From: Oscillospiraceae bacterium
GTDB lineage: Bacteria > Bacillota > Clostridia > Oscillospirales > Ruminococcaceae
DNA: 64,000 nt
Reading direction: 5' to 3'
NCBI GenBank assembly: GCA_900752435.1
Contig: CAADVD010000040.1
Location: 58,662-122,661 of the forward strand
Part shown: positions 52,021 to 60,774 of the stretch, in pieces
Position numbering within the stretch: position 1 is the first letter of the stretch
Layout: every line of letters starts with the position of its first letter
Program-made: the position numbers and the translations under genes
Notes under the pieces: generated by a model
Told to the model about the DNA's origin: nothing
Databases searched by the model: none
What the model saw: the letters and a program-made list of their open reading frames with translations, nothing else

Positions 52021-52057
52021 TGTCTATTTTTTAGACAAATCCGGCGTTTTGTCTAAA
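52021..52057. promoter_or_regulatory. Cluster of three TGTCTA half-sites upstream of YhgE
   Basis: TGTCTA (52021-52026), TAGACA (52032-52037) and TGTCTA (52050-52055). The last two sit in a perfect 10-bp inverted repeat TTTAGACAAA/TTTGTCTAAA (52030-52039 with 52048-52057). Position 50-110 bases upstream of the promoter suggests a regulator-binding region, possibly TetR-type, as YhgE genes often have TetR regulators. No regulator gene is adjacent. Nothing else is seen in the gap 51915-52113. Confidence 0.5.
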
Positions 52058-52113
52058 TCTGTGCATTTTTTATAGAACATCTTGCATAAACCAAGCCCTG
52101 TTTTGACATTTAT

Positions 52114-53277
52114 TTAGGAAAATACATTGTCATAACGAAAATAGAGATAACCGTCCGTTTCGTCCTGTGCACATTGGGTTTGCTGGGTTAAAATGTCGCT
52201 GTCTGGAAATTTATAGGCCGCCAAACCGGTGACCAATTTAACGGAATGACCCTCACAAAGCGCCTTCCATTTTGCTAGAACCTCGGAAAACGGCGCCTGC
52301 GGATCGTCGAACGCCCAATAGATTTGCGGTGCAACGTAATCCAGATACCCATCTTCCGTACACCAGCGCTGTAAATCAGTGTATTGGGTGCTGTCGGAAC
52401 GCGGTGCGTCCGTATAATTCCCACCGGGACTCACACCAAACAGCAAATCGCCGTTGACGGATTTCACCGTATCGTGCATCCCTTTGACCAGCGCAGTGGT
52501 GTTTTGGCGTGCCTCTTCTTCGCTCTGCCCAAAAGAAGCCGGAGACGGTACATAGAAATAATCGTCTATCTGAATGCCGTCTACATCATAGCGGCTGACC
52601 AGCTCGCGGACACCGTCCAAAATGAGCGTCTGTGCCTCCGCATTGCCGGGATTCAAGTACCAGTAATCCTGCTGCTGCACCATGTAATCGGGATTTTGAT
52701 ACCACTGCTTGATTCGGTAGCTGTCGGGCAAAGCGGCCATATCTTCATCCTTCATCAACCGATACGGATTGATCCATGCGTGCAGGGAAATGCCACGGCT
52801 GTGTGCTTCCTCCACCATGATTTGCAAAGGGTCAAAGCCGGGATCGGCGCAGAGCGTACCGGTGACGTACTTCGACCATGGGTAGCAGTCGGACAAGTAG
52901 TAGGCATCGCCATGGGAACGTACCTGCACGATGGCGGTGTTGAGATTTTTGCTTTTGAGCCGGTCGAACATGGTTTGCAGATTGCTTCGGAATTCCGATT
53001 CCGATTTTCCGGTGAGCGCCCATCCATATTCGATATAGGAAATCCAGACACCCTGCATGGTGTCGTAATTGAGCGGTTTGGCGTCCGCTTCCCCAGTCGG
53101 CTCGTCCGCCGATTGGGAGGATTCCGACTGCACCTCAGCAGGCGGAAATTCCATCGTCGGATAACGCTGTTCCAACGAATTGGATGCCGGCGCGGAATCG
53201 GATGTGCCGCAGGCGGTTGCAAAGAGAATCCAAAAAAACAAAACAAACGGGAGTAGTATTTTGCAAATACTGCGCAT
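52114..53277 (-). CDS. Glycosyl-hydrolase-like lipoprotein (GHL10/DUF187)
   Basis: 387 residues. Signal peptide with a lipobox-like end FATAC at about residue 23, so probably a membrane-attached lipoprotein; Ser/Glu-rich linker (25-70); then the GHL10 barrel with GVWISYIEYGW, LHAWINPYRL and VDGIQIDDYFY. Family members cleave wall or exopolysaccharide glycans in some cases; substrate unknown. GGAGG seven bases before the ATG. Confidence 0.88.
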   Translation of the reverse strand: MRSICKILLPFVLFFWILFATACGTSDSAPASNSLEQRYPTMEFPPAEVQSESSQSADEPTGEADAKPLNYDTMQGVWISYIEYGWALTGKSESEFRSNLQTMFDRLKSKNLNTAIVQVRSHGDAYYLSDCYPWSKYVTGTLCADPGFDPLQIMVEEAHSRGISLHAWINPYRLMKDEDMAALPDSYRIKQWYQNPDYMVQQQDYWYLNPGNAEAQTLILDGVRELVSRYDVDGIQIDDYFYVPSPASFGQSEEEARQNTTALVKGMHDTVKSVNGDLLFGVSPGGNYTDAPRSDSTQYTDLQRWCTEDGYLDYVAPQIYWAFDDPQAPFSEVLAKWKALCEGHSVKLVTGLAAYKFPDSDILTQQTQCAQDETDGYLYFRYDNVFS

Positions 53278-53338
53278 CTGGTTACCTCCTAGATGGACAT
53301 TACTCCATAGTTATGCGAACCGCCCACAAAATATGAAA

Positions 53339-53362
53339 GCGCCGCAGATTTCTCTGCGGCGC
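53339..53362 (-). terminator. Terminator of the SipW-like gene
   Basis: Perfect 10-bp GC-rich stem GCGCCGCAGA/TCTGCGGCGC (53339-53348 with 53353-53362), loop TTTC, with a T-containing tail on the minus strand. Confidence 0.7.
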
Positions 53363-53387
53363 AAACCATTTCTTGTTTTCTCAACCA

Positions 53388-54776
53388 TTATTTTTTATCA
53401 ATTTCTACTTTGATATTGGCGCGATAATTCGGTGTTTCGATAGAAAATCCATCGCCAACATTGTTTTCTTCAATTTCAACGTCATCCGACTTGATGTTCT
53501 GAAAACTGAAGTCTACGGCATTGTCCTTGAGTTCAATCAGGATGTTATCGAGCATATCCTGTGTTTCCGGCATTTTGACAAAATCCTTGTCGTCCACATC
53601 CTTGAGCAGTTCCTCTTTTAACAGGCGTTCCCGAATGGCATCCATATCAAATTCAATGGTGCTCTGGCTCATCAGTTCATGCTCCAAGCTGGCTTCGTTG
53701 TAATTCAAGCTCCGCAGGAATTCATCGACCTGTGCAGACGCATCGCTGTATGCATTGGCATCCAAATACGGGGTGTAATCGGTGTTCTCGCTGTCGTAAG
53801 ACGGAACAGAGGATTCGGTTTCTGCTGGTACATCGTAGCTCGGTACGGATGTATCAAAATTCGGCATGGCCGCAGGCTGCTGCACTTCATCCATGGAAAA
53901 ATCAAAGCTGCGCGTCTGATCCAATTCGGCCGCATCGTTCGCATTCGGTACTTCCGCCGCATACTCACCGTTCACAACGGTGCTGACGGTCTGACTCTTG
54001 ATTTCCGTGGTTTGCGAAGTGCCGTCTTTTTTGTTCTTGAAGTTCAGCGACATGGATTCCAGCGGTTCCTGTTCCAGATACTTGCCGCGCTTGCTGTTGT
54101 GTGCTTCTATGGCCTTTCTCTGCTTTTCCGCACGCTCTTTTTTCTGCTTGGACTCTTCGTCGTCCTCATCGTCTTCCTCTTCGTCCTCATCGCCGCTGCG
54201 TCCAGTCAGAATGCGCAGAATCAGCACCACCAGCTGCAACACAATAAACACAAAGAACGGGAAAACGACAAACATAATCAAGCCGAGCGATGAACCGATG
54301 GCGTTGAAAACCTTGCCCAAATAAACAATTTCCGTTGTTGCTTTGCCAACAATGGAGGTACCGGCGACGGACAAATCCGAACCAGTGGTCAGACTGCGAA
54401 TCTGAATCATCGTTTCTCCAGTGGAAGCGTCAACACTCGATACACGTCCCATGCTGAAGGTTTTGTAAACCGCATTGTCGCTGGCGTCGGCCGGTGTGTC
54501 GTACACCACAACATCGCCTGCCACTACACTGGCAGAATCAATGTCTTCCAACAAAACCAAACTATTCATAGAGACCAAATTGCCAGTCTCAAATTTTTCA
54601 TCCGAAATGGCAACCCACTGATGACCGAACAATTCGGGAATTGTCTGGTTTTTATTGGCTGTACTGATGCTTCCGCTGACCACAAAGTACAACGCACTCG
54701 ACAGCACCGCCACAATCAAAAACAAAATTGCAAAAACCTGTAAAATTCTTACGCCAATTGGCTTCTTTTGTTTCAT
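53388..54776 (-). CDS. SipW-like S26-fold membrane protein with long cytoplasmic tail
   Basis: 462 residues. TM1 (about 11-33); outside region (45-160) with signal peptidase I/SipW landmarks: a Ser in VAISDEKFETGNLV where the nucleophile would fall, VVAGDVVVYD, VGKATTEIVYLGK; TM2 (163-190); an acidic run of Asp/Glu (195-208); then a 250-residue inside tail that is low in complexity at first and helical later. The His of SipW-type enzymes is not present at its expected place (YKTFSMGRV), so it may be inactive. Usual SipW proteins stop soon after TM2. Function unknown. Own promoter at 54834-54862. Confidence 0.7.
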   Translation of the reverse strand: MKQKKPIGVRILQVFAILFLIVAVLSSALYFVVSGSISTANKNQTIPELFGHQWVAISDEKFETGNLVSMNSLVLLEDIDSASVVAGDVVVYDTPADASDNAVYKTFSMGRVSSVDASTGETMIQIRSLTTGSDLSVAGTSIVGKATTEIVYLGKVFNAIGSSLGLIMFVVFPFFVFIVLQLVVLILRILTGRSGDEDEEEDDEDDEESKQKKERAEKQRKAIEAHNSKRGKYLEQEPLESMSLNFKNKKDGTSQTTEIKSQTVSTVVNGEYAAEVPNANDAAELDQTRSFDFSMDEVQQPAAMPNFDTSVPSYDVPAETESSVPSYDSENTDYTPYLDANAYSDASAQVDEFLRSLNYNEASLEHELMSQSTIEFDMDAIRERLLKEELLKDVDDKDFVKMPETQDMLDNILIELKDNAVDFSFQNIKSDDVEIEENNVGDGFSIETPNYRANIKVEIDKK

Positions 54777-54833
54777 AAGAACCTCCCATCATAATTTTGA
54801 ACATGCAAAACTATGAGCTTGTTATCTCTATAT

Positions 54834-54862
54834 ATTATCCTTTTTTCAGCGCAAAATGTCAA
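54834..54862 (-). promoter_or_regulatory. Promoter of the SipW-like gene
   Basis: Minus-strand TTGACA (54857-54862), 17-base spacer, GATAAT (54834-54839). Confidence 0.65.
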
Positions 54863-54875
54863 GTCAAAAGTCTGA

Positions 54876-54899
54876 AAAATGAGATTTTTCTATAATCTC
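54876..54899 (-). terminator. Weak terminator after ylmC
   Basis: 6-bp stem GAGATT/AATCTC (54881-54886 with 54894-54899) followed by a T-rich tract on the minus strand. Confidence 0.4.
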
Positions 54900-54947
54900 C
54901 GCACAAATTTTTAGATTTGCTCACAAACTCGTCAATTTATTTACAAA

Positions 54948-55241
54948 TTATTCAAATATGTGATCCCAAAAACTTCCCTTTTTCGGTTTTGCCGGATGAT
55001 CCTGCGTATAGTCGGTCACCAAAATGATGTCTTCGCCAATAACTTGGATTTGTTCAAAGCTGATTTTGATGTCCTCCGAACGCCCGAGCAAGCCAAAGAA
55101 ACGCCCTCTGCCATAGCAGATAAACGCTCGAATCTGGTAGGTTTCCGGATCGAATTCAATGTCATCGACATAGCCGATTTTATAACCGTCTTTGATGCAA
55201 ATGAGCTCTTTGCTCCGCAGCTGTCCAAACTGCATCATCAC
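54948..55241 (-). CDS. YlmC/YmxH-family PRC-barrel protein
   Basis: 97 residues. One PRC-barrel-like domain (RSKELICIKDGYKIGYVDDI, then FDPETYQIRAFICYG) typical of YlmC/YmxH, a spore-associated family of unknown role. Start may be GTG 55241, which has GGAG seven bases before it, or either of the two ATG codons that follow. Confidence 0.85.
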   Translation of the reverse strand: MMMQFGQLRSKELICIKDGYKIGYVDDIEFDPETYQIRAFICYGRGRFFGLLGRSEDIKISFEQIQVIGEDIILVTDYTQDHPAKPKKGSFWDHIFE

Positions 55242-55272
55242 TTCTCATCTCCTGCCCTGCCGCCAAACGATG

Positions 55273-55298
55273 ACGGGACGAACTGCCGTTCGTCCCGT
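55273..55298 (-). terminator. Hairpin after mutS2
   Basis: Perfect 11-bp stem ACGGGACGAAC/GTTCGTCCCGT (55273-55283 with 55288-55298), tetraloop TGCC. No T run follows, so termination is possible but not assured. Confidence 0.5.
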
Positions 55299-55338
55299 AT
55301 GCCGCATGGTAAATCGTATGCTTTTGAGAAGAAAAGTA

Positions 55339-57720
55339 TTACTTCAGCTCCACAATTGTCACACCGGCCTCGCCCTCGCCGAAAGTACCCAAGCGATAGG
55401 ATTTCACGGATTTGTGGGTCTTGAGGTGCGTGTGGATGGCACGGCGCAGAGCCCCCGTCCCCTTGCCGTGAATGATGGTGAGCAGGCTCAAATGGGACAT
55501 GACGGCACGGTCGATGAAGAAATCGACCTCCATGAGTGCTTCCTCCACCGTTTGGCCGCGTACATCCAGCTCGGTCGAACCGCTTCGCTGGGTGGCCTTG
55601 CTGACACTGCGCATGACTTTGGTGGCGGGCTTGTAGGGGTTTTTCTGTTCAATGAGGCGCAGGTTTGTAAGTTTGACACGCATTTTCATGATGCCGGCCT
55701 GTACGGCGACGTTGCCCGAGCTGTCGGGCAATTCCAGCACCGTTGCTTTTTTGTCGATGTCGTAAATTTGTACGGTATCGCCAATTTTCAGCTTGCGCGG
55801 CAGACGGTAGCCCTCGTTGGAACGGGTGGTGACCGGATTGGCTTCTTTATGCAGAGCATCGAGCTGATTTTTGAGCTGTGCTTTGGCGGCCGCAGCTTTG
55901 CGGGTGAATTCCTCGTGTTCCTTTTGCTTGCGCAGCTCGTCCACCTCATCCATGATGCGTTGGGATTGCAGGCGGACATTTTCTACCAGTTTGCGTGCTT
56001 GGTCGCGCGCATGCTCCAGAATGTCGTTTTTCTCCTTTTCAAATTTTGCCTGCTCGTCCTCCATTTTCTGGAATCGCGTCTTGAACTCGAACATCTTCTG
56101 GTTGTATTCGTTGTACTTTTCCTCGTATTCCTGACGGGATTTTTCGAGGTTGTCAATAACGGTTTCCAGCGCTTTGTCCTGATGTGAGACCAGTGCAGAA
56201 GCGTGCGCGAGAATGTCCTCGCTCAACCCCAGCCGTCTGGAAATGGCAAAGGCGTTGGAGCGTCCCGGCACGCCAATCAGCAGACGATAAGTTGGGCGGA
56301 GCGTTTTGACATCGAATTCACAGCAGGCATTTTCGACATTCGGCGTTTCAATTGCATAGGTTTTGAGTTCCGGATAATGGGTGGTGGCGGCAACGATGCT
56401 TCCCTTTTCCTTGAGCTGTTCCAGGATAGCGATGGCAAGCGCCGCACCTTCGACGGGGTCGGTGCCTGAACCAAGCTCGTCCACCAGCACCAAACTGCGG
56501 TCGTCGGCTTGTTTTAAAATGGAAACGATGTTGGTCATATGAGCGGAAAAGGTGGACAAGTTCTGCTCGATGCTCTGTTCGTCGCCGATGTCCACCAGCA
56601 CTTTTTTGAAGACAGAGATGGTGCTGCCATTCCCCACCGGAATCAGCAGACCGCACATGGTCATGAGCGAAAGCAGGCCGATGGTTTTGAGGGTGACGGT
56701 TTTGCCGCCGGTGTTTGGACCAGTAATGACGAGCGTTTTGTAATGCTCGCCCAAGGTTACGGTGATGGGCACAACGGTGCTCTTGTCGATGAGCGGATGG
56801 CGTGCGTTGTGCAGGACAATTTCGCCAGTGTTGACGATGGTCGGCATGGTCGCGTTCATGTTGGCGGCTAGATTGGCTTTGGCAAAGTAGATGTTGAGGA
56901 TAATCACGACCTCAAAATTGTGCTCGATGTTGCCGCTGTGTTCCGCGCAGACGGCGGAAAGCTCATAGAGAATGCGTTCAATTTCCGCTTTTTCCTGCAA
57001 TTCCAGCACACGGATTTCGTTGTTGGCTTCCACCACGGACATCGGTTCGACAAAAAGGGTTTGACCGCTACCGGAGGTGTCGTGTACCAAGCCCGGGATT
57101 TCCGCTTTGTATTCGGCTTTGACAGGTACGACAAAACGGCCGTCGCGAATGGTGACAATGGATTCCTGCAAGGCTTTTTGGTATTTGGAAGAGCGAATGA
57201 TTTTTTCAATGCTCTGTTTGGCGCTGGCCTGCTTGGCACGGATTTTGCGGCGAATGTCCGCTAAATCGGAGCTGGCGAAGTCGTCGATTAAGTCTTCCGT
57301 CAGCACGACAGAGTGGATTTTCTTTTCCAGCGCGCTGTTGGGTTCCAGATTGCCAAACAGCTCTTCCAGCTTGTTGTCCAGATTTTCGCATTGACGGTTC
57401 CATTCCACAAGCAAGCGCACTTGACGAAGCACTTCAGCGATGTTGAGAAAATTGCGCAGGGTCAGCATACCGCCGGCTTTGGCAAGCTGAAGGGCTTCCT
57501 TCGGATTTTTGAGGTTGAAGAACGATGGTGTGCCAAATTGAGAGGACAGCATCAGGGCATCCTGCGTTTTTTGCACTTCGTCGCGCACAACGGTAAGATT
57601 GGTAAAGGGGCGCGTTTGCAGGACACGGTTTCTAGCGTATTCACAGCAGGTCAGGTCGGCCAGCTCCTGCAAAATTTTATCAAGTTCCAGTGTTTTGCAG
57701 TATTTTTCGTTGATGTACAT
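55339..57720 (-). CDS. mutS2: MutS2 family protein (RqcU-type)
   Basis: 793 residues. MutS-like clamp and ATPase (Walker A ITGPNTGGKTVTLKTIG near 335, Walker B LVLVDELGSGTDP), coiled-coil insert (about 510-620), KOW-like segment, and a C-terminal Smr nuclease domain with ELDVRGQTVEEAL and IIHGKGTGALR. Known roles are suppression of recombination and splitting of collided ribosomes. ATG 57720 (MYINEKYCK) with AAAGGGAA before it. Confidence 0.95.
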   Translation of the reverse strand: MYINEKYCKTLELDKILQELADLTCCEYARNRVLQTRPFTNLTVVRDEVQKTQDALMLSSQFGTPSFFNLKNPKEALQLAKAGGMLTLRNFLNIAEVLRQVRLLVEWNRQCENLDNKLEELFGNLEPNSALEKKIHSVVLTEDLIDDFASSDLADIRRKIRAKQASAKQSIEKIIRSSKYQKALQESIVTIRDGRFVVPVKAEYKAEIPGLVHDTSGSGQTLFVEPMSVVEANNEIRVLELQEKAEIERILYELSAVCAEHSGNIEHNFEVVIILNIYFAKANLAANMNATMPTIVNTGEIVLHNARHPLIDKSTVVPITVTLGEHYKTLVITGPNTGGKTVTLKTIGLLSLMTMCGLLIPVGNGSTISVFKKVLVDIGDEQSIEQNLSTFSAHMTNIVSILKQADDRSLVLVDELGSGTDPVEGAALAIAILEQLKEKGSIVAATTHYPELKTYAIETPNVENACCEFDVKTLRPTYRLLIGVPGRSNAFAISRRLGLSEDILAHASALVSHQDKALETVIDNLEKSRQEYEEKYNEYNQKMFEFKTRFQKMEDEQAKFEKEKNDILEHARDQARKLVENVRLQSQRIMDEVDELRKQKEHEEFTRKAAAAKAQLKNQLDALHKEANPVTTRSNEGYRLPRKLKIGDTVQIYDIDKKATVLELPDSSGNVAVQAGIMKMRVKLTNLRLIEQKNPYKPATKVMRSVSKATQRSGSTELDVRGQTVEEALMEVDFFIDRAVMSHLSLLTIIHGKGTGALRRAIHTHLKTHKSVKSYRLGTFGEGEAGVTIVELK

Positions 57721-57797
57721 GTTTTTTCCCTTTCTCAAGTGGGATAGCGAGGGCAATGCCGTGCAAAGACCGCCTGGCAGCTATGCGCGGTATCGCC

Positions 57798-58556
57798 CTA
57801 AACAGCGGATAGTTGTTTATAGAGGTCGAGCGATTTGAAGCGTGCATCCGTTTGCAATAGAACATATTGTTCGGTGATCAAAGAAAGCTGTTTCAGCGAG
57901 TGCTCACCTAGCGTAAAGGCGAACACCTTATCGTCATCTGAATAAAGGATGCGGCGCATTGCGGCCAATACGGCTGGCGGCGTTTCATAGCGAATGGTTT
58001 GGTTCGTACAGAGAATCGGCACACAATCACCGCAAAGCAGCTTGGCTTCCAGCGGCAGGAAGTACATGGATTCGCTTTCGTATGTACCGCATCGTGCACA
58101 GCAGGTTAAGTCCGGCATAAAGCCGGCCATGGACAGGATGCGCAGTTCATAAATGGATTTGAGAAGAACGGGACTGCGCTTGTTTTTCTCAAGCAGTGAG
58201 AGCGTGTTTAACAGCAGACGCAAAGAAGCCCACGAGCCTTCTCCCGTTGGGGAAAGAAAGCCCGTGAGATCACAGAAGTAGGCCGCTAACGAAAGCTTTT
58301 CAACATCCAAGCGCAAATCATAGAACGAATGAATGGTTTCCGCGCTGTTGATGGAGTAAAGCTGTTTGCCTTTATACAGACAGAATTCCGAGTAGCACAG
58401 CGTTTGCGTTGCGCCGGCCAATTTGCTCTTGATGCGCTTCACGCCGTTGGCCGCCGCTTCGATGATGCCCAGCTCCTTGGAGAGAATGGTGATGATGCGG
58501 TCATTTTCACCGATATTGCGTTGTTTGAGTACCAGTCCCTGAGTTTTGAGCAGCAT
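57798..58556 (-). CDS. recO: DNA repair protein RecO
   Basis: 252 residues. N-terminal OB fold (KTQGLVLKQRNIGENDRI), C-terminal helical domain with a zinc motif CCARCG...LLCGDC. Loads RecA with RecR. ATG 58556 with AGGAG ten bases upstream; overlaps yqzL by 50 bases. Confidence 0.95.
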   Translation of the reverse strand: MLLKTQGLVLKQRNIGENDRIITILSKELGIIEAAANGVKRIKSKLAGATQTLCYSEFCLYKGKQLYSINSAETIHSFYDLRLDVEKLSLAAYFCDLTGFLSPTGEGSWASLRLLLNTLSLLEKNKRSPVLLKSIYELRILSMAGFMPDLTCCARCGTYESESMYFLPLEAKLLCGDCVPILCTNQTIRYETPPAVLAAMRRILYSDDDKVFAFTLGEHSLKQLSLITEQYVLLQTDARFKSLDLYKQLSAV

Positions 58557-58686
58557 GAACGGGGGTCTCCTCTGCTGACAAGCGAACGTAACGCAGGTAG
58601 TCCGCAATCTGTCCGCTTTGTTCAAATGTATGCCACGCCTCGTTTTGAAGGGCGTTTGGGGTGTTCGATTGTTGTTCCATACACAT
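58507..58686 (-). CDS. YqzL-like small protein
   Basis: 59 residues. The core WHTFEQSGQIADYLRYVRL matches the YqzL family (pattern W..F..TG....YL.Y), a small protein of unknown function always between era and recO in Firmicutes. ATG 58686 (or 58680) with AGGAAAG about six bases upstream; its end overlaps recO in another frame. Confidence 0.75.
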   Translation of the reverse strand: MCMEQQSNTPNALQNEAWHTFEQSGQIADYLRYVRLSAEETPVHAAQNSGTGTQTTQYR

Positions 58687-58762
58687 CCGTCGCTTTCCTG
58701 TGAACTTCTGTTTTAGTATCGGATGTGCACGAAAAATTATGAATGGAAAAATTAGTTGGGCG

Positions 58763-59662
58763 CTACTCCTTGAAAGACAGACCAAAGTTGTTGATTAGTC
58801 CGTCCTTATTGCGCCAATCCTCTTTGACTTTGATCCAGCATTGGAGGTTTACTTTGCAGTCGAGGAAATTTTCGATGTCAGCGCGAGCCTCGGAAGCAAT
58901 CTTTTTGAGGACGCGGCCTCCCTTGCCGATGAGCATTCCCTTGTGGGTGGCGCGTTCACAGTAGATGGTCGCGTCAATGTCGATGATGTCCTTGTCCTCG
59001 CGCTCTTTCATTTTCTCAATGACAACGGCGGTACCGTGTGGAATCTCCTGCTGCATGTTGAGCAGGATTTTTTCGCGGATCCGCTCCGCCACAATGACGC
59101 GCTCCGGCTGGTCAGTCAGGGTATCGTCTGGAAAAAAGTGTACGCTTTCGACGAGGTGCTTGTCCAGCTCGTCAAAGACCAAATCAAGTCCGTCTTCCTG
59201 CGCTACGCTGATGGGAATGACGGCATCAAAGGTATGCAGGCCGGAAAATTCAGCGATGCGCTTCATGATGGCGTCCTTATCGGGAAGCAAATCAATTTTG
59301 TTGATAATCAGAACAGCCGGAAGATGCTGGGTTTTGATGGCTTGAATCAAATCCAGCTCCGCCTGTTTGATGGCACCGGTGGGTTCCACCACAAGCAGCA
59401 CCAAATCGATGTCACGAAGCGAGGTATTGACGGCTTTGACCATGTTGTCGCCCAATTTGGTACGGGCTTTGTGCAGGCCGGGGGTATCGATGAACACATA
59501 CTGCTTTTCGCCGCGGGTCAGCACTCCGGTGATTTTGGTGCGGGTCGTTTGCGGTTTGCTGGTTACGATGGCAATTTTTTCGCCCAACAGAGCATTCAAT
59601 AGTGAAGATTTTCCAACGTTTGGTTTGCCGACAATAGCAATGAATCCGGTTTTGCTTTCCAT
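58763..59662 (-). CDS. era: GTPase Era
   Basis: 299 residues. G1 IVGKPNVGKSSL, G3 DTPGLH, G4 NKIDLL, and a C-terminal KH domain (GKGGRVLKKIASEARADIE). Binds the 3' end of 16S rRNA in 30S assembly, in line with the ybeY gene nearby. Confidence 0.97.
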   Translation of the reverse strand: MESKTGFIAIVGKPNVGKSSLLNALLGEKIAIVTSKPQTTRTKITGVLTRGEKQYVFIDTPGLHKARTKLGDNMVKAVNTSLRDIDLVLLVVEPTGAIKQAELDLIQAIKTQHLPAVLIINKIDLLPDKDAIMKRIAEFSGLHTFDAVIPISVAQEDGLDLVFDELDKHLVESVHFFPDDTLTDQPERVIVAERIREKILLNMQQEIPHGTAVVIEKMKEREDKDIIDIDATIYCERATHKGMLIGKGGRVLKKIASEARADIENFLDCKVNLQCWIKVKEDWRNKDGLINNFGLSFKE

Positions 59663-59686
59663 TCCATACTTCCTTTATTTAATCGT

Positions 59687-60214
59687 TTATTTTTTCTTTC
59701 GTTTTAGCAGTGTTCTCCGATTCCAGCGAAAAATGAACAGCAAAGCAAGCGCCAGCTCTACAAGAAATCCGGCGATGATCCATGGATGTTCCACCATATA
59801 CAAAAAGCTTTGCTGTAATTTGGGAATGTCAAAAAAGATGATAATCCCCACCACTACCGACGCCACAGCAAGCACCAGCACGGCGCCAGCCGCCACATCC
59901 TTGGCAATGCGTGCTAAATTTTGATAGCTTTGCGTTTGGAGATTGACCAGCGCCTCAATGGCGGTGTTGATCATTTCCGCGGTCAAAACCAGTCCAAACA
60001 GTGTGATAAGCTGAATGTATTCGGTCTTGGTTAAGCCATACAAAAAGGAAAATTCCAGCACAAACACAATCACAGAAAGGTGAATGCGCATGTTGCGTTC
60101 GTTGTCTACCGTAAACTGAAAGCCGCGAAAGGCAAACAGAAAACTCCGGCCAAGATTATAAATGTCCTTTCGGTATGCAACAACTTTTCTCTTGTCAATT
60201 CTTCGCTTACTCAT
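59687..60214 (-). CDS. dgkA: Diacylglycerol/undecaprenol kinase
   Basis: 175 residues. Three membrane helices; family motif EMINTAIEALVN with the catalytic Glu, preceded by FAFRGFQFTVDNERNMRIH. The C-terminal ~50 residues form an extra hydrophobic hairpin and basic tail. Overlaps ybeY by eight bases. Confidence 0.93.
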   Translation of the reverse strand: MSKRRIDKRKVVAYRKDIYNLGRSFLFAFRGFQFTVDNERNMRIHLSVIVFVLEFSFLYGLTKTEYIQLITLFGLVLTAEMINTAIEALVNLQTQSYQNLARIAKDVAAGAVLVLAVASVVVGIIIFFDIPKLQQSFLYMVEHPWIIAGFLVELALALLFIFRWNRRTLLKRKKK

Positions 60215-60710
60215 CTTCCATCACATAGCTCGAACCGCGCGACAGTCCCAGCTTTAACAGAACGTTTTCTTCCTTTTCGCGCATCTGTACGGCTTTCAGG
60301 CCGCCTCCCTCATGGTCATAGCCCAGCAAATGGAACATCGAATGTACCGTCAAAAAGGCGATTTCACGCTCAATGCTGTGGCCGTACATGGCAGCTTGTG
60401 CTACGGCCTTTTCCATGGAAATGACGATGTCGCCCATCACATATGTATCCGGCTGTTCGGCATGTTCAAAGTCCGAACGCTCCATCTGAGGAAAGGACAG
60501 CACATCGGTTTCACGGTCAATGTTGCGGTATTTTGCGTTCAGCTCACGGATTTGTGCGTTGTTGACAAAGCTTACACTGACTTCAGCCGGGGCATCAATG
60601 CCTTCGCTCAACAGCGCCGCATGGCAGCAGCGGCGAATCAACAGTCGAATACCAGTTGGAATTTTAACATCCTTTTGCGTATTTTTAATCAATACTTTTA
60701 CTTTACCCAT
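60207..60710 (-). CDS. ybeY: Endoribonuclease YbeY
   Basis: 167 residues. Zinc site HSMFHLLGYDHE (HxxxHxxxxxH). Works in 16S rRNA maturation and ribosome quality control; encoded with era and phoH as usual. Confidence 0.96.
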   Translation of the reverse strand: MGKVKVLIKNTQKDVKIPTGIRLLIRRCCHAALLSEGIDAPAEVSVSFVNNAQIRELNAKYRNIDRETDVLSFPQMERSDFEHAEQPDTYVMGDIVISMEKAVAQAAMYGHSIEREIAFLTVHSMFHLLGYDHEGGGLKAVQMREKEENVLLKLGLSRGSSYVMEDE

Positions 60711-60774
60711 AACTCTATTTCAATACCTTTCTGCTTTCTCTATTTCTTCTGAAAATCATAAAACTGATAACCGT

